DNA of 64,000 bases from Microbacterium rhizomatis (GCF_008710745.1 NZ_VYSA01000002.1:1054001-1118000); one strand, 5' to 3'; shown: positions 1 through 12,403, counted from the first letter of the stretch. The notes: generated by a model from the sequence alone, not told the origin. Translations and numbers: made by a program.

Positions 1-58
1 TCAGTGCGAGCGCGGCAACGGCCGCGACGGCCAACGCCGCCTTGATTCTGGGTCGCAT
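1..58 (-). CDS. Sugar ABC transporter substrate-binding protein, N-terminal fragment
   Basis: Only the first 19 codons lie in the window. They read MRPRIKAALAVAAVAALAL: a short basic n-region followed by a hydrophobic Ala/Leu run, as at the start of a secretory signal peptide. A strong ribosome binding site (AAAGGAG, 64-70) lies 5 nt before the ATG. The gene follows an RbsC-type permease and RbsA-type ATPase on the same strand, so a periplasmic-binding-type lipoprotein for the same sugar is the natural reading. The family assignment rests on position and the signal peptide, because the mature domain is outside the window. A small imperfect hairpin (93-113) in the 74-nt spacer may set its expression relative to the permease. 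Confidence 0.6.
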   Translation of the reverse strand, partial: MRPRIKAALAVAAVAALAL

Positions 59-132
59 GTTAACTCCTTTGTTGTGATTGCGTTTTCTTGGAGAGTCCGG
101 TCGGTGCCGGCTCGTGGGGAGGACGGAAGCCG

Positions 133-1111
133 CTATCGCTCCCGCGTCTTCAGGGACGAAAGGGTCACGGCGGCGATGATGATGAGACCAGTGACGACCT
201 GCTGGACGTAGGAATTCACGCCGAGGATGTTCAGTCCGTTGCTCATGACGCCGATGATCGCGACGCCGACCATCGTTCCGACGATGTTCGCGGCGCCGGA
301 ACGCACGACCGTCATCCCGAGGAAGACCGCGGCGACGGAGAAGAGCAGGTTGTCGGAGCCCTGCACGGCACTCGCACTGCCCAGCCGGGCGGCGAGGAGG
401 ATGCCGCCGATCGCGGAAACGAATCCGGCGACCGTGAAGGCGAGCAGCCGGGCACGACGCACGTTGACTCCCGAGAGGCGCGAGACCTCGGCGTTTCCGC
501 CCGTCGCGTACCAGCGGCGACCCAGGGTCGTGTAGCGCAGGACGAACCACAGGATCACCGAGATCCCGATCGCGAAGAAGACCGGCAGCGGGATCTGCAG
601 GATGCGTCCCTGGCCGAGGTTGTTGAACTCCGGGGGCAGGTTGAACAGCGTCGTTCCGGCGGTCACGAGGTACGCGAGCCCGGTGACCGATGTCAGCGTC
701 GCCAGGGTGGCGACGAACGCCGAGAGGTTCAGGTAGGCGATCAGGAGGCCGTTCGCAAGGCCGATGAGCAGGCCCACCACGAGCCCCGCGAGGATCGCCA
801 CCGCGACCGGCACGCCGCTCAGCATGAGTGATGCCGATACGGCGCCCGCGAGTGCGGAGGTCGCCGCGACCGACAGGTCGAAGTCGCCGACGACCATCAC
901 GAGCGTCTGCGCCCCTGCGATGATCGCGAGGATCGCGACCTGGTACAGGATGTTCCGCACATTCGTGAACGTGAGGAAGACGTCCGGTCTCATCACGAAG
1001 AAGAAGGCGATCAGCACGATCAGCGCGAGCACGGTTCCGCTCGACAGCAGCCGCTGCCCCACCGAGCGACGCGGAACGGCCAGGGTGTCGGTCGTATCCT
1101 CCAACCCCGGG

Positions 1112-1128
<17 letters not shown>
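133..1128 (-). CDS. Sugar ABC transporter permease, RbsC family
   Basis: This is an inner-membrane permease of a ribose/xylose-type ABC importer, about 331 residues with 8-10 hydrophobic segments. The family signatures are visible: a segment with VMVVGDFDLSVA near residue 90, and the cytoplasmic coupling loop YATGGNAEVSRLSGVNV near residue 220, which contacts the ATPase. The ATG at 1128 is chosen because it has an upstream GGAAAGGTGG and gives a 17-bp overlap with the end of the ATPase gene. A longer frame to 1182 would add 18 residues inside the ATPase. It forms the transporter with the gene before it and the binding protein after it. The substrate cannot be read from the sequence. Confidence 0.9.
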
Positions 1129-2646
<1,518 letters not shown>

Positions 2647-2650
<4 letters not shown>

Positions 2651-3717
2651 GACAGCATCCCTTCGTCAGCGATGTCGTTGCACCGGATGACCACCTTCGG
2701 GTAGCGCCCGCTGATGTGCATCTCGAACGCGTCGGTCGCGTCTTCGAGGTCGAACACGGACTGCGTCAGCTCGTCCAGCTCGAGGTGCGGCAGGATCTGC
2801 AGCGCCCGCGGGAACGCGTACGGCGAGACGAAGACGCCCGTGAGGGTCAGTTCCTTCAGATAGAGGTAGTCCGACAGGTTCAGCGGCATCTCGAAGTCGT
2901 GCGGGTACATCGCGCCGTAGATCACCGTGGCACCCTTCGCGGCGATGTCGAGCAGCCCGCGGACCGCACGCGGCGACCCGGATGCATCGATCACGACGTC
3001 GAAGCCCCGACCCTCGGTGATCTCGTCGGTCCGTGCGCGCTGGTCCTCGCCCACCGGGTCGATGACGTGCTCGGCGCCGTGCCGGCGTGCCATCTCTCGT
3101 CGCTCGGCGATCGGCTCGATCAGCGTCAACGATGTCGCGCCGTACATCTTCATGACCTGGAGGGCGAGCTGACCGATCGGCCCCCCGCCGCAGATCGCGA
3201 CACGGTCGCCGACCCTGATGCGCGTCTTGTCGGCGATGCGGACGGCGACGGATGCCGGTTCGAGCAGGCAGCCGTGCAGCAGCGACACGGAATCGGGCAG
3301 GCGGTACACCTGCGACTCGTGCCACGTCACGGTCTCGGCCATGCCCGGACGGTTGTAGTCCTGGATGTGCTCGCAGAACTGCTGCCTGCCCGCGCGGCAC
3401 GGGGTGCACGTGCCGCAGAACCGCAGGAAGTTGCCCGCGACGCGGTCGCCCACCTGCAGCCCCGTGCGATGCGCACGCTCGCCGAGCGCCTCGATGACCC
3501 CCGACAGCTCGTGCCCCAGCCCGATCGGCACGTCGGTGCCGAAGAAGCCCTCCGCGAGGTGCGGATCCGAGCCGCAGATCGCCGAGTAGGCGACCCGGAT
3601 GCGCACGTCTTCGGGGCCGAGCGGCTGGTCGGGGAAGTCGACCACGCCGATGCGCCCGCGCGCATCCTCGTCGGGATCCCGCAGGCTGCCGATCTTCGTG
3701 ACGGCGACAGTTCTCAT
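2647..3717 (-). CDS. Zinc-dependent medium-chain dehydrogenase (sorbitol/threonine dehydrogenase-like)
   Basis: A 356-residue MDR-family enzyme that would oxidise a secondary alcohol of a polyol or sugar acid with NAD+. The catalytic-zinc ligands are seen in SAICGSDPH and GHELSG. The structural-zinc loop has four cysteines in FCGTCTPCRAGRQQFCEH. The Rossmann motif is ICGGGPIGQLALQVMK, followed by an acidic residue (LIEP) typical of NAD preference. It lies between split transketolase genes and the sugar transporter, with a 30-nt gap after the transketolase C gene and a 4-bp overlap with the ATPase. It therefore probably acts on the imported substrate. The specific substrate is unknown. Confidence 0.88.
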
Positions 3718-3747
3718 TCGTCTCTCCGTTGAGCGATGGGGGGTGGG

Positions 3748-4713
3748 TCAGTCGCCCGCGGCGATGACCCGGCGCGTCGCGGCGATGGTCGCCGACAGCC
3801 CGTAGCCGTACTTGTCGCGCAACTGCTCGTCCTCGCCGAACCCGGCGTACACCTGCGGAATACCGAGTCGCTCGAACGCGGTGAGGTGGATGCCCCGGTC
3901 GGCGACGACGTCGGCGACGCGCGATGCGAGCCCGCCGTAGGCGAGGTGGTCCTCGAGGACGACGAACCGGCCGCCCGTCTCCTCCGCGCACTGCGCGATG
4001 AGGTCCTGGTCGATGGGCTTGAGGGTGAACATGTCGACCACGCGCACGGAGTAGCCCTCCCGCTCGAGCTCTTCGGCGGCATCGATCGCCTGGGCGACGA
4101 CCGTTCCGTGCGTGAAGATGGTGGCATCCGTCCCCTGCCGCGCGACGATGCCCTTCCCGATCCGGATGTCGTGCTGACCCGGCTCGTAGAGCACCTTGTC
4201 TTTCTTGCCGACCGCGAGCCGGATGTAGATCGGCCCCGCCATCGACATGGACTGGCGGAGGATCTCGCCGACCATGAGCGGGTCGCCGATGGATGTAACC
4301 GTCATGTTGGTGAGCGCGCACATGAGGGCGAGGTCTTCGACCGCGTAGTGCGTCGAGCCGCCGTTGCCGACGAGTCCGCCGTGTGTCCCGATGATCTTGA
4401 CGGGCAGGTTCGGATAGCAGACGTCCGTGCGGACCTGCTCCAGCGCTCGCATCGAGAGGAACGGCAGCATGCCCGAGACGACCGGGATGTTGCCGTCGTA
4501 CGCGAGTCCGGCGGCGATGCCGACGCTGACCTGCTCGGCGAGCCCCACGTCGAGGAAGCGCTCGGGGAACTTGTCGCGGAACTCGACCAGGGTCGCCCCG
4601 ATGTCAGGGGTGATGACCCAGAGGTTGGGGTGCTCGTCGCCGAGTTCGGCGAGGGTCGACCCGATCACCGAGCGGGCACCGAGGAACTCGCCGAAAGTGA
4701 AAGTAACGGGCAT
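3748..4713 (-). CDS. Transketolase, C-terminal (pyrimidine-binding) subunit
   Basis: This 321-residue protein corresponds to the Pyr and C-terminal domains of transketolase. Visible features are the Pyr-domain FLDVGLAEQVSVGIAAGLAY, with the Glu that activates thiamine diphosphate, and VVDMFTLKPID in the C-terminal domain. The N-terminal half is the gene immediately upstream, whose TGA overlaps this ATG. Split transketolases transfer two-carbon ketol units, and in catabolic operons they often act on unusual sugars; apulose-4-phosphate and sulfofructose transketolases are known split examples. The transporter and dehydrogenase in the same operon point to such a pathway rather than to the housekeeping pentose phosphate route. 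Confidence 0.9.
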   Translation of the reverse strand: MPVTFTFGEFLGARSVIGSTLAELGDEHPNLWVITPDIGATLVEFRDKFPERFLDVGLAEQVSVGIAAGLAYDGNIPVVSGMLPFLSMRALEQVRTDVCYPNLPVKIIGTHGGLVGNGGSTHYAVEDLALMCALTNMTVTSIGDPLMVGEILRQSMSMAGPIYIRLAVGKKDKVLYEPGQHDIRIGKGIVARQGTDATIFTHGTVVAQAIDAAEELEREGYSVRVVDMFTLKPIDQDLIAQCAEETGGRFVVLEDHLAYGGLASRVADVVADRGIHLTAFERLGIPQVYAGFGEDEQLRDKYGYGLSATIAATRRVIAAGD

Positions 4714-5591
4714 CAGACGCTCTCCTTCGTGCGGGATGCTTCGAGCGCGGTCATGGCGCGCTCCAGGTCTGCGGCGCCGAGCGAACCGGCATGCCAGGCG
4801 AGATTGTGCTCCATGAAGTCCACGCCCTTGCCCTTCACGGTCTCGCAGATGATCACCGTGGGGCGGTTGCTGTCGGTTGCGGGCAGGGCATCGATCGCCT
4901 CGACGAGCTCACCCATGTCGTGGCCGTCGATGTGCACGACGTTCCACCCGAACGCCGCCCACTTGTCGGGGTAGGGCTCGAAGACGACGCGTTCCTCGGC
5001 GAAGCTCGTCATGAGCTGGCGGTTGCGGTCGACGAAGGCCACCAGATTGCCGAGCTCGTTGCTGCGAGCGGCCATCGCGGCCTCCCACACCGATCCCTCG
5101 CCGGTCTCGCCGTCGCCCAGCAGGCACACCACGCGGTGCGACTCGCCGCGACCGCGGGCGCTCAGCGCCATGCCCACCGCGATCGGCAGGCCGTGCCCGA
5201 GCGAACCGGTCGAGCACTCGACACCGGGCAGCTGCACCTTGCAGGGGTGCATGCCGTAGGCCGAGTCGAGCTGCCCGTACGTGTCGAGGATGCCCTCGTA
5301 GGAGAAGAAGCCGCGCATCGACATCGCGATGTACATGCAGACCGCCGCGTGGCCTTTGCTCAAGACGAATCGGTCGCGCGACGGATTCCTGAGGTCTGTC
5401 GGGTCGACGTGCAGGCCGTAGTGGAAGAGTGCGGTGAAGATGTCGGCCGCCGACAGGTCGCCGCCGATGTGCACGGCCCCCTCGTACGTCCCGCACAGGT
5501 GGAGCAGCTTCGATCGCAGCTCGAATGCCAGGTCTTCCAGCTCCTGAACGGTATGCGGACTCTCGGTCGCCTGCAGGCTCTGGTCGCCCAT
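4713..5591 (-). CDS. Transketolase, N-terminal (thiamine diphosphate-binding) subunit
   Basis: A 292-residue protein matching the N-terminal PP domain of transketolase. The thiamine diphosphate/Mg motif is plain: LLGDGETGEGSVWEAA continuing to FVDRNRQ. KGHA and the GSLGHGLPIAVGMALSAR segment are also present. The ATG at 5591 is preferred because it has GAGGAGG six nt upstream; the frame stays open further upstream but without a ribosome binding site. This is the first gene of the minus-strand operon running to position 1. It is divergent from a MarR regulator, with an AT-rich palindromic region between them. Confidence 0.92.
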   Translation of the reverse strand: MGDQSLQATESPHTVQELEDLAFELRSKLLHLCGTYEGAVHIGGDLSAADIFTALFHYGLHVDPTDLRNPSRDRFVLSKGHAAVCMYIAMSMRGFFSYEGILDTYGQLDSAYGMHPCKVQLPGVECSTGSLGHGLPIAVGMALSARGRGESHRVVCLLGDGETGEGSVWEAAMAARSNELGNLVAFVDRNRQLMTSFAEERVVFEPYPDKWAAFGWNVVHIDGHDMGELVEAIDALPATDSNRPTVIICETVKGKGVDFMEHNLAWHAGSLGAADLERAMTALEASRTKESV

Positions 5592-5710
5592 CACATGCCT
5601 CCTCGTCGTCTGAATTCGTCGACGAGACACCGGCACTGTGCGGTCTCCGTCGACATTCGCTTGTGGTCCGATCCGGTGATCCGGACTCCGACGTGGTGAC
5701 AGTAACACGG

Positions 5711-5753
5711 CTTGTTTTACAAGTAAACAGGAATGTACATAAACTTGTTTAAG
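5711..5753. promoter_or_regulatory. Candidate MarR operator region between the transketolase operon and its divergent regulator
   Basis: This short AT-rich island stands out in a GC-rich gap. CTTGTTTTACAAG (5711-5723) is a 5+3+5 perfect palindrome nested in TGTTTTACAAGTAAACA (5713-5729), whose ends are also inverted. A second dyad, AAACTTGTTT (5741-5750), follows about 20 bp on. Two dyads one or two helical turns apart between divergent genes fit an operator for the adjacent MarR protein. Binding itself is inferred. Confidence 0.55.
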
Positions 5754-5852
5754 GATGCTGTTTCCCATCGCACTGCCGCAGGGACAAGCCGCAGAGGAGC
5801 TCGATCGCGTGACACGAATGGCCGTGGCTAGACTCGCTTCACAGATTTCCCC

Positions 5853-6422
5853 ATGATCCGACGCTGGATGGGAGTGCGGTTGACAGGCGACCTGGGCGAT
5901 CCGGGCGGGCCCGTCTTCGTCGACGCCGCGGAGGTCATCACGACGCCTCTGAAGGACGTCGTCGACACCGAGAACTTCACGCCTCGCCTCCTGCACCTGA
6001 TCTCGAACGCGCTCGTCTGGCGTGAGTCGAGGCTGTTGCGCAGCGAGTTCAACCTGGGCACCAACGACTGGCGGGTGATCTCTGCGATCTCGATCCGTCC
6101 CGGTGCGACCTCCACCGACATCTCGGAGTTCGTGGCGATGAACAAGGCGATCGTGTCCAAGAGCGTGAACACCCTGATCGCCCGAGAGCTCATCGTGCCC
6201 GCGGATGGCAAGCGCGGATCGCGACACCTCTACCTCACCCGTGCGGGCGCGGAGATGCACGATCGGATGAAGCCGATCTCGCTGCAGGGTCAAGAGATCG
6301 TCCTGGCCGACCTGACACCCGATGAAGTCGCTCAGTTGAACCACCTCCTCATCCGCCTCCTCGAGCGGACACCGGATCTGTCTCCGGCACCCGGAATCGC
6401 CCCTGAGTCGGAGCAGGCCTGA
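5853..6422 (+). CDS. MarR family transcriptional regulator
   Basis: A 189-residue winged-helix regulator. The recognition region reads LGTNDWRVISAISIRPGATS followed by a helix with NKAIVSKSVNTLIARELI, and the wing has KRGSRHLYLTRAGAEMH. Both are typical of the MarR family. The first 25-30 residues and the last 20 are extra to the core. The start is uncertain: the ATG at 5853 has no ribosome binding site, whereas a TTG at 5880 follows GGGAG at a good distance. It is divergent from the transketolase operon and followed by the metF cassette after 146 bp, so it could control either. The palindromes at 5711-5753 favour the sugar operon. Confidence 0.85.
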   Translation: MIRRWMGVRLTGDLGDPGGPVFVDAAEVITTPLKDVVDTENFTPRLLHLISNALVWRESRLLRSEFNLGTNDWRVISAISIRPGATSTDISEFVAMNKAIVSKSVNTLIARELIVPADGKRGSRHLYLTRAGAEMHDRMKPISLQGQEIVLADLTPDEVAQLNHLLIRLLERTPDLSPAPGIAPESEQA

Positions 6423-6481
6423 CCGCGTAGCACTGTGCGGAGTCGGCCGGCGCTCGACGGTGAGCATCCATTTCCGCAGTT

Positions 6482-6512
6482 TACCTATGGACATTCCCTA
6501 TGTCTGTAGGTA
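6482..6512 (+). promoter_or_regulatory. 31-bp palindrome upstream of the one-carbon cassette (candidate operator)
   Basis: Two 13-nt arms, TACCTATGGACAT (6482-6494) and ATGTCTGTAGGTA (6500-6512), are inverted with 11 of 13 pairs matching around a 5-nt spacer. The site lies 57 nt before the metF start in an otherwise plain gap. A PadR regulator is encoded at the end of the same cassette and is the most likely ligand of the site. The MarR protein just upstream is the alternative. Confidence 0.55.
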
Positions 6513-6568
6513 TCTTCAGATCGGAAGCGCAACGATGCGCCCGCTGAGAGCGGAAAGGACCTCGATCA

Positions 6569-7444
6569 GTGGCACACACGACCCCCGCACCCGATAAGGC
6601 TGCAGCGCGAGAGCTCATCTCGGACTTCTCGCTCGAGATGACCGGCAAGGATGTTCCTGCGCTGCTCGAAGCGAAGGACTCGATCCCGCTCGGCACCCGG
6701 ATCAACGTCACGTTCCTCGGCAACGAGGATCTGGAGATGCGCGTGTCGGCCGCCAAGACCGTGCGCGAGCTCGGTTTCGTGCCGGTGCCGCACATCTCGG
6801 CACGCCGTCTTCAGTCGCGCGCGCAGCTGGAGGAGTTTCTCTCCGCGCTGCAGGACGTCGGTGCCACGGAGCACGTGTTCGTCGTCGGCGGCGACCCGAC
6901 GACGCCGGAAGGCCCCTACGAGGACTCGTTCGACGTCATCCGGACCGGCCTGCTCCCCGAGTACGGCGTGCGGCACGTCAGCATCGCGGGATACCCCGAA
7001 GGCCACCCCGACATCTCCGGAGAGAAGCTCTGGAAGGCGCTCGACGACAAGTCTTGGTCGCTGCGCGAACAGGGCCTCGATGCCACGATCCTGACCCAGT
7101 TCGCCTTCGACACCGATCCGGTGATCACCTGGATCGATGCCGTGCGCGCTCGCGGGATCGACACGCAGATCCGGATCGGCACCCCCGGCCCCGCCGGCAT
7201 CAAGCGCCTGCTCGGCTTCGCGCGCCGATTCGGGATCGGTGCGAACGCCATGATCGTGAAGAAGTACGGCTTCTCGCTGACGAACCTCATGGGCACGGCC
7301 GGCCCCGACACCTTCGTGACCGACCTCTCAGCGCTGCTCGCGGCAGACCCGGGTGTCGGCACCGTGCGGCTCCACTTCTACACTTTCGGCGGGCTCAAGG
7401 CGACAGCCGACTGGGCGCGCGCGTACGCCGCCACCCAGTCCTGA
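6569..7444 (+). CDS. metF: Methylenetetrahydrofolate reductase family protein
   Basis: A 291-residue MetF-family flavoenzyme that interconverts 5-methyl- and 5,10-methylene-tetrahydrofolate. Recognisable stretches are VPVPHISARRL, VFVVGGDP, SIAGYPEGHP and a TQFAFD segment contributing to the folate site. The start is GTG with GGAAAGGAC at a suitable distance. In this context the enzyme would run in the oxidative direction, taking methyl groups delivered to folate by the LigM-like demethylase two genes down. That matches the ligM-metF arrangement known in Sphingobium SYK-6. A biosynthetic role in methionine supply cannot be excluded from sequence alone. Confidence 0.88.
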   Translation: MAHTTPAPDKAAARELISDFSLEMTGKDVPALLEAKDSIPLGTRINVTFLGNEDLEMRVSAAKTVRELGFVPVPHISARRLQSRAQLEEFLSALQDVGATEHVFVVGGDPTTPEGPYEDSFDVIRTGLLPEYGVRHVSIAGYPEGHPDISGEKLWKALDDKSWSLREQGLDATILTQFAFDTDPVITWIDAVRARGIDTQIRIGTPGPAGIKRLLGFARRFGIGANAMIVKKYGFSLTNLMGTAGPDTFVTDLSALLAADPGVGTVRLHFYTFGGLKATADWARAYAATQS

Positions 7445-7456
7445 CAGGCTTGTCTC

Positions 7457-9807
<2,351 letters not shown>

Positions 9808-9820
9808 GTCATAGGCTCGA

Positions 9821-9862
9821 GGGGCTCGCACCGGTCAGGTCCGCCTGATCCGTGCGAGCCCC
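9821..9862 (+). terminator. Strong hairpin after the LigM-like gene
   Basis: GGGGCTCGCAC (9821-9831) pairs perfectly with GTGCGAGCCCC (9852-9862), and the stem continues inward with one mismatch. It begins 13 nt after the stop codon. There is no real T tract, as is common in actinobacteria. It separates the demethylation genes from the PadR gene, which has its own ribosome binding site. Confidence 0.7.
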
Positions 9863-9895
9863 TTGCGCATTCCTCGAGATCACCGGGAGGTCGAC

Positions 9896-10498
9896 ATGAG
9901 CCTGCGGTACGCGCTGCTCGCTCTGCTTCGCGTGGGTCCGCTGTCGGGCTACGACCTGCAGAAGCAGTTCGCGCAGTCGGTCGGTCACGTCTGGCACGCC
10001 CCCGATTCCCAGATCTACCCCGAGCTGCGCAAGATGGAGCTCGACGGGCTCATCGAGGGCGAGGAGCAGACCCGCGGAGTTCGCGGTGTCCGGCGGGTCT
10101 ACCACGTGACGGATGCCGGTGAGCAGGCGTACCTCGCCTGGATGGAGGCGCCGCTGGACTATCAGCGGGTCCGCGATCCCGCGCACCTGCGGGCCGCGTA
10201 CCTCGAGGGTGCTTCTCGCGAGGGCGCGCTCCGGTTCCTTAACGCCCATATCGCGCAGTGGGAGGGTGAACTCGAACAGTGGGAGGGCGAACTGGCCCGC
10301 ATCGACGCGCGCGACAATCCCATGCTCGTCCGGCGCCTCGCCGTCACTCCGGAGGCCGACCGCGAGCGCACGATCGCGTTCAAACGCTTCGCCTACGAAG
10401 GGCTTGTCGAGCGCGCCCGCATCGAGATCGAGTGGGCGCGCCGCGGCCTGTCCCTCGTGGACCGACTGGATGGCCCGGCCCCTACGCCGCCCGAGTGA
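9896..10498 (+). CDS. PadR family transcriptional regulator
   Basis: A 200-residue PadR protein. The N-terminal winged helix reads LRYALLALLRVGPLSGYDLQ, followed by WHAPDSQIYPELRKMELDG and the wing with RRVYHVTDAGEQ. The C-terminal half is the helical Vir_act_alpha_C dimerisation domain. The ATG at 9896 is chosen for its GGGAGG; an upstream in-frame ATG at 9863 falls inside the terminator hairpin. PadR proteins often sense phenolic compounds, which fits a LigM-like neighbour. The candidate operator is the 31-bp palindrome at 6482-6512. Its 3 prime end overlaps the convergent COG4705 gene by 17 bp. Confidence 0.88.
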   Translation: MSLRYALLALLRVGPLSGYDLQKQFAQSVGHVWHAPDSQIYPELRKMELDGLIEGEEQTRGVRGVRRVYHVTDAGEQAYLAWMEAPLDYQRVRDPAHLRAAYLEGASREGALRFLNAHIAQWEGELEQWEGELARIDARDNPMLVRRLAVTPEADRERTIAFKRFAYEGLVERARIEIEWARRGLSLVDRLDGPAPTPPE

Positions 10499-11258
10499 CG
10501 CGCGCCGCGGCCGGGCGTACGAGCTGCCGGCGCATCACGCCGACCAGGCCGACCATGACGAGCACGAACCCCAGCGACACCCACCCCGATCCCATCCCGA
10601 CGCCGCCCTCGGCGATCGGCTTGCCGAGCCAGTCCGCCACGCTCGCGCCCACCGGCCGGGTGAGGACGTAGGCGAACCAGAACGCGAAGACCCCGTTCCA
10701 TCGCAAGATGCGGTAGCCGAGGGCCGGCACGAGGATGAGCACCGCGAACAGGGCCGTCGACGCCGCATAACCGAGGCCGAGAGTCACGGCCGCGAAGTCG
10801 CCGAGTGCGGTTCCCATCGCGAACGTGCCGACGACGGCCGCCCAGTAGAACAGCTCGCGGCGCGTGGTCGTGACGTCGTGCACCGAGAGCGTGCGCTCGA
10901 CCCACCACCACGCGATGAAGACGGCCGCGAGCACCAGGGCGTAGAACGCGGCGGAGACCGCGTAGGGCAGACCGAGCACCACGTGGACGACGTCGGCCGC
11001 CATCGTGCCGAAGATCCCGACGGCGGCGACCGTGAGCCAGTACGCCTCTGGGATGTACCGGCGCCGCGTGAGCTGGAACGCCAAGGCGATGACGAACAGC
11101 GCGAACCCGACCAGCACCGCCAGAACGGGGGGCATCACACGGATCGAGAAGTCGGATGCCGCCTCACCGAGGGCCGTCGATGCGGCCTTGGCGGCCCAGA
11201 ACAGCACGGTCGGAGCCGCGACGCGGCTCACCGCAGCACCGTGCTCAGAAGTCGTCAC
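10482..11258 (-). CDS. COG4705-type multi-pass membrane protein of unknown function
   Basis: About 258 residues with seven or eight hydrophobic segments. The protein looks internally repeated: FWAAKAASTALGEAASDF near the N terminus recurs as YWAAVVGTFAMGTALGDFAA, and GLPYAVSAAFYAL recurs as GLGYAASTALFAV. This repeated pattern is known from the uncharacterised COG4705 family. The GTG at 11258 is chosen because the longer frame upstream is Arg/Pro-rich, covers a repeat element, and has no ribosome binding site. The function is unknown. It is convergent with the PadR gene, overlapping by 17 bp. Confidence 0.7.
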   Translation of the reverse strand: MTTSEHGAAVSRVAAPTVLFWAAKAASTALGEAASDFSIRVMPPVLAVLVGFALFVIALAFQLTRRRYIPEAYWLTVAAVGIFGTMAADVVHVVLGLPYAVSAAFYALVLAAVFIAWWWVERTLSVHDVTTTRRELFYWAAVVGTFAMGTALGDFAAVTLGLGYAASTALFAVLILVPALGYRILRWNGVFAFWFAYVLTRPVGASVADWLGKPIAEGGVGMGSGWVSLGFVLVMVGLVGVMRRQLVRPAAARVTRAA

Positions 11259-11320
11259 CGCCTCACCCTGCCCGTCCCGTTCTAAGACTTCACCAAGACC
11301 CCCCGCCCCCGCCCTTCTTC

Positions 11321-11393
11321 CCGCGAAACCGGATGTGCACCACGAAACGGTGGAAGAACCCCGGGGTCTCGTCGTCCCCATCCGGTCTCGCGG
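11321..11393. repeat. 73-bp palindromic element, family B copy 1
   Basis: The ends are CCGCGAAACCGGAT and ATCCGGTCTCGCGG. Inside, a second pair of related motifs (ACGAAACGG and GGTCTCGT) gives a two-by-two hairpin. It has the same length and the same ends as the copies at 59852-59924 and 60480-60552, but is clearly diverged from them. It lies between two minus-strand genes and could end transcription of the beta-lactamase-like gene. Confidence 0.75.
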
Positions 11394-11434
11394 CGCGGCA
11401 CGGGCGCGCGGGGGCGGGCGCGGGGGCGGGGGCG

Positions 11435-12403
11435 TTAGAAGACGTACTCCATCAGGTCGACGCCGAGAGTGCGGAACGCCTCGTGCGCGCGAAGCCGGTG
11501 GGCGATCGAGAGGTCGTCGAAGCACACGATGAGCGCGTAGGAGACGCCGGCCCGAGGGCCGGCCAATACTCCCGCCTCGGCGCGGATGCCGGCATCCCGC
11601 CCCGTCTTGTTGATGAAGAGCAGCCCGTGGTCGTCGTTCTCATGGGCGAAGGGATCAAGACCGGTCGCCCCCGCAACGAGCGAGAGGTCGTGATTGAGGC
11701 TCAGCCACTCCGAGACCTGTGCCGAGACGCCGGCGGAGACGACTTCGGAGTTGACGAGCGCAGCGAAGAGCTCCGCGAGCTCGCGGGCCGATCCGAGCGC
11801 GACCTGCGGAGCATCATCCGGCCCGCGCTCATCGCGGAATCCGTCGAGAAGAGCCGAGCGCGCGAGACCGAGTTTCTCGATCCGGGAGCGCACGGCCGGA
11901 AGACCCACCCTCTCCAGCAGCGCGTTGGCCGCGGTGGCGTCGCCCGCGGATCCTGTGAGCACGGCCAGGTCGACGAGCGGCAGCGCCGGCGCTTTGAGGT
12001 GCTGCCACACACCGGCGACGTGAACCGGCGGAACCGACGTGCGCTCGATGATCTCGAACGGATCCAGTGCCCCCGACTCGAAGGCGGCGGCGAGCTCGAT
12101 CAGCAGCGGCACGACCCCGAGCCCCGCGACGGGGAGAGTGACGAAGTCGTCGCCGCTCAGCACCGACGTGCCCCGGTCGAGGTCGTTGATCCGCACCGAG
12201 ACCTTCGCGCCGGAGGCGGCGAGTCCGTCGAGCGCCTTGAGTGTCGATGTGAAGGATCGGCGGGCCGCCGCGGCGCGGCGAGGCAGGCGCCTGTTGCCGC
12301 GACGCGAGCTGCGCGCGGTTTCATGGTCGCGAGGAGCCAGGGAAGCGGGTTCGTGCAGAGGCGGCGAGGCCGGGGAGTCGAAAGGCTCAGGGGGCATGCC
12401 CAC
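11435..12403 (-). CDS. Class A beta-lactamase-like protein with lost catalytic residues
   Basis: A 322-residue protein. From about residue 65 the fold follows class A beta-lactamases: VSVRINDLDRG, then FVTLPVAGLGVVPLL at the position of the nucleophile helix, then GDATAANALLERVG, then NKTGRDAG near residue 266. The Ser-x-x-Lys motif is replaced by GLGV (94-97) and Ser-Asp-Asn by GDA (154-156); only Lys-Thr-Gly remains. It should therefore be inactive as a hydrolase. The first 50 residues are Arg/Ser/Pro-rich with no signal peptide. The GTG start follows GGAAGG. A ligand-binding or scaffold role is possible but unproven. Confidence 0.72.
   Translation of the reverse strand: MGMPPEPFDSPASPPLHEPASLAPRDHETARSSRRGNRRLPRRAAAARRSFTSTLKALDGLAASGAKVSVRINDLDRGTSVLSGDDFVTLPVAGLGVVPLLIELAAAFESGALDPFEIIERTSVPPVHVAGVWQHLKAPALPLVDLAVLTGSAGDATAANALLERVGLPAVRSRIEKLGLARSALLDGFRDERGPDDAPQVALGSARELAELFAALVNSEVVSAGVSAQVSEWLSLNHDLSLVAGATGLDPFAHENDDHGLLFINKTGRDAGIRAEAGVLAGPRAGVSYALIVCFDDLSIAHRLRAHEAFRTLGVDLMEYVF

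Noticed and set aside
5592..6494. N-terminal extension of the transketolase N subunit
   Set aside because: It overlaps the MarR gene on the opposite strand and has no transketolase sequence; the ATG at 5591 has a strong ribosome binding site.
11301..11434. N-terminal extension of the COG4705 protein through the C-rich gap
   Set aside because: It would translate the 73-bp palindrome into Pro/Arg-rich sequence; GTG 11258 directly precedes the conserved part.
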